Positions 59,152 to 64,000 of a DNA stretch of 64,000 nt are shown here, piece after piece. Positions within the stretch are counted from its first letter, which is position 1, and each line of letters opens with the position of its first letter. A program made the translations under genes and the position numbers. The stretch is from OLB19 sp964624165 (GTDB taxonomy: Bacteria > Patescibacteriota > Minisyncoccia > Phycocordibacterales > UBA918), in contig CAZUWG010000002.1 in NCBI GenBank assembly GCA_964624165.1, positions 1 through 64,000 on the forward strand, written 5' to 3'. The notes below the pieces were generated by a model. That model saw only the letters and a list, made by a program, of their open reading frames with translations, made no database searches and was not told the DNA's origin.

Positions 59152-59622
59152 ATGGATATTTTGGCGTTAGTGAGCGAGTTTGCGTTTGTGCTTGTCGTTT
59201 TTTTCAGCTTCCTTTTCTACACTATGTGGCGGGGGAGGCAAGCCACGATAAATCTCATACTTGGTCTTTACTTCGCACTTCTAATCTCGTACACCTTTCC
59301 TTACTATGAAGTGTTGCTGGGCGACGCTTCTGCAGAAGCGCGCTCGGTCGTACGTCTACTACTCTTTGTTTTATTTACTATAGGATCTACGCTACTCTTT
59401 CGCAGACTTTCATACGAAGGAAGCCGGGAAGGATTTTTTGCTGGATTTCCACGTAAGCTGGCGTATGCCCTGGCTGCCACTGTGCTTGTTTTAAATTTTA
59501 GCTTTAACACGCTACCTATTACAGAGTTTATAGACCCGGGTCCTATCCAAGGTATATTCAACTCAGCTCAAGCCTTCTTCTGGTGGCTCTTTATCCCAGT
59601 TATAGTGTTATTCTTGTTATAG
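59152..59622 (+). CDS. Polytopic membrane protein, first gene of the SET/kinase operon
   Basis: A 156-residue protein with four predicted membrane helices (about 5-22, 34-52, 65-80, 100-120) and a fifth at the C-terminus (140-156). The layout resembles CvpA-like colicin V production proteins only loosely, so I give no name. TGT-TATACT ends exactly 6 nt before the ATG, so this promoter drives the operon. The next gene starts 6 nt after its stop. Confidence 0.65.
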   Translation: MDILALVSEFAFVLVVFFSFLFYTMWRGRQATINLILGLYFALLISYTFPYYEVLLGDASAEARSVVRLLLFVLFTIGSTLLFRRLSYEGSREGFFAGFPRKLAYALAATVLVLNFSFNTLPITEFIDPGPIQGIFNSAQAFFWWLFIPVIVLFLL

Positions 59623-59628
59623 GTTTTT

Positions 59629-60756
59629 ATGTCAGGCTTACTCATACTCGGACTCTTGGCGGGAATAGTACAAGTCTTCGGGTATGTGCTCTACATAAAA
59701 AAAGCCCAAAAGCATGATATTGATCCGCACCCAATCACATGGCTCATTTTTGCTTTTGATACTGCACTGCTTACTTTTCTAGAGTTTGCGGCGGGAGCCT
59801 CACTGGCACTACTTTTTTTGCCAGTTCTATGTTCGATAGGTGCCTGCTATGTTGCTCTACTTATTTATAAAGACGGAAAAATTTCTTGGCCAAGCGATCG
59901 ACTTGATAAGTATATTCTTAGTGTTGGTATTTTTATTGCCGTAAGCTACTGTTCACTTTTTGTGCTTGAACAAGCTGGTTTTATACCCGCTTCATACACA
60001 CTTTTCGCGGCGTATCTTTTCCTTATTCTTTCAAATCTCAATACGTTCGTGGCGTTTGTACCTATCCTTAAAGAAGTACGAGCTTTCCCAGAGACCGAGC
60101 ACGCCGGTCCATGGATGGTGTGGGCGGGTGCATATTTTCTTTTGCTGCTCGCTACATTTATTGAGGTGGGTGTTCGTGTCGAAGGATTTTTGCTTTACCT
60201 CTACCCAGTTAGCTCAATGTTTCTCCATGGGGCAGTGGGGGTATTAGCACTTGATCGAAAGTCATATTTAGAATTCCTTTACCCTAAAAATAGCGCAATT
60301 AGCGGTACTGGTGTTTACACTAGGGTACCTTTTGTAAAAGGGCAGGTCATTAGCAAAATTATAGGTACGGAAAAATATTTTCGTGCCACTAATCAGACTG
60401 AGGCCCTCTCCATCGAAACATGGTATGGCATCGGAGAAGATTTGTGGATAGACCCAGGAGACTCAATCTTTCGTTATCTCAATCACTCATGCGATCCAAA
60501 TTGTGCAGTAGTAGGCACCAAAACACTCGTGGCTCGGCGACCAATTTTGCAAGATGAAGAACTTACTATTGATTACAGCATGACTGACGCCGACCCACAT
60601 TGGCAGCTCACCTGCTTATGTAAATCCACACAATGCCGGAAAACAATCTCCGCCATCCAAACCCTGCCTCCGAAAGTAGTAGAAGAACATTTGCCGTATG
60701 TTCCAGACTATTTCTTATCAATTTACCAGACAAAATACCCCCAGCTTAAAAATTAA
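59629..60756 (+). CDS. Membrane-anchored SET-domain protein (putative lysine methyltransferase)
   Basis: A 375-residue fusion. Residues 1-215 hold about seven membrane helices, with a SemiSWEET-like PHPITWLIFAFDT stretch near the N-terminus. Residues about 222-337 form a SET domain: SGTGVYTRVPFVKGQVI, the catalytic NHSCDPN (Asn285-Asn291), ELTIDYS with Tyr316, and a post-SET CLCKSTQC (Cys329, Cys331, Cys336). Together with Cys288, these cysteines match the single-zinc site CxCx4C of eukaryotic histone lysine methyltransferases. All residues expected for S-adenosylmethionine binding and lysine methylation are present. It lies between a membrane protein and a histidine kinase, 6 and 2 nt away. 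Substrate unknown; whether the domain is inside the cell depends on the helix count. Confidence 0.85.
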   Translation: MSGLLILGLLAGIVQVFGYVLYIKKAQKHDIDPHPITWLIFAFDTALLTFLEFAAGASLALLFLPVLCSIGACYVALLIYKDGKISWPSDRLDKYILSVGIFIAVSYCSLFVLEQAGFIPASYTLFAAYLFLILSNLNTFVAFVPILKEVRAFPETEHAGPWMVWAGAYFLLLLATFIEVGVRVEGFLLYLYPVSSMFLHGAVGVLALDRKSYLEFLYPKNSAISGTGVYTRVPFVKGQVISKIIGTEKYFRATNQTEALSIETWYGIGEDLWIDPGDSIFRYLNHSCDPNCAVVGTKTLVARRPILQDEELTIDYSMTDADPHWQLTCLCKSTQCRKTISAIQTLPPKVVEEHLPYVPDYFLSIYQTKYPQLKN

Positions 60757-60758
60757 TT

Positions 60759-62549
60759 ATGAGATATCGAGAAAAATTCTTACTTGTTGTTACAGTCGCA
60801 ATAACTTTTGCAGCCACCCTATCTGCTGCTCATACGTTTTATAATCTCAAAAACTATACACAGTTTACGGCTGCAGAGCTTGGTTATCAGACTGACAGCT
60901 ACGAGGCATGTGAGTGGGGTGAATCAAGTTTTTTAATTTTCTCCAACAACGTCGGCAACCTGATCTACTACACACACGTTTTTCCACTTGTCATCTCTTT
61001 ATTTATTGGTATTTTTGTCCTTGCCAATAATTATCGCGACCGTAGAAATGTCGTCTTTTCTGTGTTGACAGTGCTTTTTGCACTATGGGCATACTTTGAT
61101 CTTGTGCTCTGGGCTTCGCCAAGCCAAGCAGACGTGATGTTTTTCTGGTCGGCTATAGTACCCGTCGAGATGTTTTTATATCTCCTTTCTGCTTATTTAA
61201 TATATCTTTTCACTCGTGGCAAAGACGCCCCTTTCTACGGCAAAGTTGTAGGGCTTATTCTTGCCCTCCCGACTATCGTACTCATGCCCACCGCGCTCAA
61301 TGTGATAGGACTTTCGCCTGATTGCGACGAAGGTGCGTTTGAAGGGCCTTTGATTCACTACATGTATATTTTGGAGATTTTTATCATTATCTTTATTTGC
61401 TATCTCACACTTACTACAAAAAAGTTTTTCAACAATGTAATTGAGCGCAAAAAAGCTTACACCATTGGCATTGCGACAATTATCTTCTTGACCTTTTTCA
61501 CTATGGGCAATCTCACACTGATGTTTGAGCTTGGTCCAAATTATGAACAATACAAACTCTTTGGGATGCCGATCTTTGCGGCCCTCGTCACATATGCCCT
61601 GGTGAAATTTCGTGCATTTGGCGTAAAAGTACTTTTGACACAAGTACTGGTAGCGGTCATTTGGGTATTATTGTTTTCAGTCACTCTGCTGGAATCTATG
61701 GAGCGAGCCAGAGCAATTATCATCCTCACTCTAGTAGTTTTCTCCGTTATTGCTCTCCAGCTTGTACGTTCAGTCAAAAAAGAAGTCGAACAGCGAGAAG
61801 AGCTAGAAAAACTAGCCTATACACTTGAGCATGCCAACGAGCGATTGAAAGAGCTCGATAAGCTGAAGTCTGAGTTTGTTTCTATAGCCTCCCACCAGCT
61901 ACGCAGCCCGCTTACCGCTATTCGTGGTTATGCCTCAATGCTCGAAGAAGGGAGCTTTGGTTCACTAAGCGAAAAAGCTCGTACGGCAGTGCATAAGATC
62001 AATGAATCCAGCCGGCTTATGGCGCTTTCGGTCGAAGATTACCTTAATGTCTCACGCATCCAAGCCGGGCGAATGCGCTACGAGCTAAGCGATAGCAATA
62101 TCTGTGATTTGGTTGAAAGCGCGGTAGATGGTCTTCGAGGCCAAGCGCAGCGCAAAGGAATTCTTCTTACCCTGAAAAAACAAGCCGGCCGCACTTGCCT
62201 TGTGCGAGCTGATGTAGGGAAAGGGAATCAGATCATTCACAACCTCATCGACAATGCTCTCAAGTACACCGACGAAGGCTTTGTGGACGTCTCCATAAAA
62301 AACGTTGGCGATACAGTGGAAATAGCAGTCAGCGATACCGGCACCGGCCTCGGCAAGGATGAGCTGGCAAGCATTTTTGAAAAGTTTGAGCGCACCAAAG
62401 ACGCTAACACTATCAATCCCAACGGCACTGGTCTTGGTCTCTACCTGGCCCAAAAGATGGCTCGCGACATGGGCGGCGATGTGACGGCAAGCTCACCAGG
62501 GAAAAATCTTGGCTCTACCTTTACCCTTATTCTGCCGTTGGCAAAATAG
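60759..62549 (+). CDS. Sensor histidine kinase with multi-helix membrane domain
   Basis: A 596-residue kinase. About eight hydrophobic segments occupy residues 1-335, similar to 7TM/histidine-kinase-N sensors. A coiled linker follows, then the DHp domain with FVSIASHQLRSPLTAIRGY (phospho-acceptor His379) and the HATPase domain: N box HNLIDNALKYTDEG, G1 SDTGTGLG, F box IFEKFE and G2 GTGLGLYLAQKM. All catalytic boxes are intact. No response regulator is adjacent. It starts 2 nt after the SET gene, so both are cotranscribed. The signal may be a lipid or a small hydrophobic molecule, as for other kinases of this layout. Confidence 0.9.
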   Translation: MRYREKFLLVVTVAITFAATLSAAHTFYNLKNYTQFTAAELGYQTDSYEACEWGESSFLIFSNNVGNLIYYTHVFPLVISLFIGIFVLANNYRDRRNVVFSVLTVLFALWAYFDLVLWASPSQADVMFFWSAIVPVEMFLYLLSAYLIYLFTRGKDAPFYGKVVGLILALPTIVLMPTALNVIGLSPDCDEGAFEGPLIHYMYILEIFIIIFICYLTLTTKKFFNNVIERKKAYTIGIATIIFLTFFTMGNLTLMFELGPNYEQYKLFGMPIFAALVTYALVKFRAFGVKVLLTQVLVAVIWVLLFSVTLLESMERARAIIILTLVVFSVIALQLVRSVKKEVEQREELEKLAYTLEHANERLKELDKLKSEFVSIASHQLRSPLTAIRGYASMLEEGSFGSLSEKARTAVHKINESSRLMALSVEDYLNVSRIQAGRMRYELSDSNICDLVESAVDGLRGQAQRKGILLTLKKQAGRTCLVRADVGKGNQIIHNLIDNALKYTDEGFVDVSIKNVGDTVEIAVSDTGTGLGKDELASIFEKFERTKDANTINPNGTGLGLYLAQKMARDMGGDVTASSPGKNLGSTFTLILPLAK

Positions 62550-62585
62550 TTTGGCAAATAGCCGTAATTTGCTACTATACGTGAT

Positions 62586-63524
62586 ATGAAACCACGACTC
62601 TTAACCGGACTCCAGTCTTCTGGCACACTTCATATCGGCAATTACTTTGGGGCACTTAAGCCATTTGTTGATATGTACGAGGAATATGACAGCTATCTTA
62701 TGGTGGCAGACTATCATGCCCTCACCAGCCTTCGAAGCCCCGAGGAAATGCACGACAACATCATCAACGTCGTAAAGGATTATCTTGCCGTAGGCGTGGA
62801 TCCAAAAAAATGCGTAATCTTTCGTCAATCAGACAACCAGGACCATATGGAGCTGGCGTGGATCTTCAACTGCATGGTGAATGTCTCATTTCTTGAACTC
62901 GCCCACGCGTATAAAGATAAGGTCGCCAAAGGCATGGACGCCAACGCCGGACTCTTTACCTACCCAATGTTGCAGGCAGCTGATATCACCCTCTACGACA
63001 TAGACGTCGTGCCAGTCGGGGAGGATCAGCGCCAACATCTCGAGTACACACGCGAGGCGGTCGGCAAACTCAATCGCGCCTATGGAGAACTCCTAAAACC
63101 CCCTAAAGAGCTTATTTTAGATCAGGTCGGCGTTGTGCCTGGTACCGACGGAGAAAAAATGAGCAAAAGCAAGGGCAACATCATTCCACTATTTGGCAGC
63201 GCAAAAGAGATTGAAAAAGCTGTCATGAGCATCAAGACCGACAGTCAGGGCGACCGCCCAGAGCACGTGTACGGCATACACCGCCTTATCAAAAGCGAGG
63301 AAGCCTTACTACCTGTCTATGAAGCACATAAAGGTCGTTATGGAGACCTTAAAAAGATTCTTGTTCATGACCTCACCACACACCTGAAACCACTTCGTGA
63401 AGCGAGAGCAAAGATCAGTGACGAAGACGTAAAGCAAGTACTGGCAAAGGGAAGTGCCAAAGCAAAGACCGTCTCTAATGAGACACTAAAGAGAGTCCGC
63501 GACGCAATCGGAATTACAATTTAA
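62586..63524 (+). CDS. trpS: Tryptophanyl-tRNA synthetase
   Basis: Charges tRNA-Trp. Class Ic signatures: GTLHIGNYFGAL (HIGH-like), VPVGEDQRQHLEYTRE, and GEKMSKSKGN (KMSKS). The length of 312 residues is slightly short but complete. TGC-TACTAT ends 7 nt before the ATG. Confidence 0.96.
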   Translation: MKPRLLTGLQSSGTLHIGNYFGALKPFVDMYEEYDSYLMVADYHALTSLRSPEEMHDNIINVVKDYLAVGVDPKKCVIFRQSDNQDHMELAWIFNCMVNVSFLELAHAYKDKVAKGMDANAGLFTYPMLQAADITLYDIDVVPVGEDQRQHLEYTREAVGKLNRAYGELLKPPKELILDQVGVVPGTDGEKMSKSKGNIIPLFGSAKEIEKAVMSIKTDSQGDRPEHVYGIHRLIKSEEALLPVYEAHKGRYGDLKKILVHDLTTHLKPLREARAKISDEDVKQVLAKGSAKAKTVSNETLKRVRDAIGITI

Positions 63525-63535
63525 ATCAAAACTTT

Positions 63536-64000
63536 ATGGAACGAACACTCATTTCAGCACTGCAATCACATATCGGTAGCACAGTTACAATTGCCGGCGT
63601 TGCCTCGGTGGTGCGCCAGCAAGGCAAGATGGTTTTTTTTGATTTTCGTGATCGCAGCGGTATCGTGCAAGGAGTGGTTTTTGGAAAGCCAGACGTCCTA
63701 GCAATTGCCAGCGACGTTTCTCCGGAGAGCTCACTTTATGTGACCGGCATTGTTAATAAACGCCCCGACAAAATGGTCAATGACAAAGTCGACAATGGTG
63801 ACATTGAACTTGAAATTACCGAGATTCAGATCTTGAACAAAGCTGACTCATTACCTTTTGCGCTTGATGGAGAGTTTACACTCGAGACCTTGCTTGATAA
63901 TCGACCTCTTACCTTAAGACGCAAAGAAGACCGAGCGTTATTTTCTATTCAAGCTGCTATTACTGAAGCCTACGGTACGTTTTTGCGCCAAGAAGGATTC
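63536..64000 (+). CDS. aspS: Aspartyl-tRNA synthetase, archaeal type, partial
   Basis: The first 155 residues of a class IIb synthetase; the gene runs off the window. An OB-fold anticodon-binding domain (TVTIAGVASVVRQQGKMVFFDFRDRSG, cited by VASVVRQQGK and FFDFRDRSG) is followed by the start of the catalytic domain, LDNRPLTLRRKEDRALFSIQ. That junction is typical of archaeal/eukaryotic-type AspRS rather than of the long bacterial form. Many such enzymes are non-discriminating and supply Asp-tRNA-Asn to GatCAB. AsnRS is an alternative reading that the missing part would decide. Confidence 0.8.
   Translation, partial: MERTLISALQSHIGSTVTIAGVASVVRQQGKMVFFDFRDRSGIVQGVVFGKPDVLAIASDVSPESSLYVTGIVNKRPDKMVNDKVDNGDIELEITEIQILNKADSLPFALDGEFTLETLLDNRPLTLRRKEDRALFSIQAAITEAYGTFLRQEGF

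Overview
The window looks like a chromosome segment of a Candidate Phyla Radiation (Patescibacteria, probably Parcubacteria-type) bacterium. The evidence is gene content and gene form. There is a compact infA-rpmJ-rpsM-rpsK-rpsD-rpoA-rplQ-rplM-rpsI cluster, an L36 without zinc cysteines, a shortened AlaRS and L13, an archaeal-type AspRS, a sortase with a large surface protein, DUF5671-like and baseplate-J-like membrane proteins, and almost no metabolic genes. No tRNA, rRNA, CRISPR array, prophage or insertion sequence was recognised. The taxonomic call is inference from these features, not from a search.

Layout. 0-9 kb: small secreted protein, RluF-like pseudouridine synthase, BaiN-like flavoprotein, then a cell-surface block (1262-aa secreted multidomain protein, sortase, membrane-anchored CAP protein) and mutM. 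9-13 kb: glutaredoxin-like protein, HPF, then fmt-def and a degenerate PriA on the minus strand. 13.2-13.55 kb: a gene-free stretch with a promoter-linked nested stem structure, a candidate structured RNA. 13.5-23.5 kb: PerM-like exporter, CapA-like phosphoesterase, FKBP, tgt, an FAD oxidase with a histone-H1-like tail (minus), a PIF1-type helicase, a peptidoglycan-binding protein and msrB. 23.5-28.2 kb: an RND/membrane-fusion-protein efflux pair (minus). 28-41 kb: flavodoxin-fold reductase, ychF, membrane proteins, HIT protein, a LeuRS carrying an inserted Nudix hydrolase domain, a sigma-region-4/HARE-HTH regulator, mltG, mnmA coupled to an ATP-cone nuclease. 41-50 kb: a tight operon of RecB-type nuclease, MGMT-like protein, coiled-coil protein, HD hydrolase and PepF; then alaS, an actin-fold-like protein and a baseplate-J-like membrane protein. 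50-58 kb: the ribosomal/rpoA cluster and grpE-dnaK-dnaJ. 58-64 kb: an IMPACT-domain protein flanked by two tiny membrane proteins, then an operon of a membrane protein, a membrane-anchored SET-domain methyltransferase with a post-SET zinc motif, and a multi-TM histidine kinase; finally trpS and the start of aspS.

Expression signals are unusual and consistent. In about 22 genes a -10 hexamer, often preceded by TGN, ends 6 to 9 nt before the start codon (exactly 6 nt in about half), which implies leaderless mRNAs. Shine-Dalgarno motifs are almost absent; the clear exceptions are the two tiny minus-strand genes at 58.2 and 59.0 kb. Gene ends are marked by long, mostly perfect hairpins with three-base purine loops (GAA or AAA closed by a G-C pair), one of which lies inside the tgt coding region.

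The strongest candidates for undescribed biology are the membrane-SET/histidine-kinase operon (59.15-62.55 kb), the LeuRS-Nudix fusion, the helicase-dead PriA, the candidate structured RNA at 13.28 kb, and the leaderless promoter architecture.
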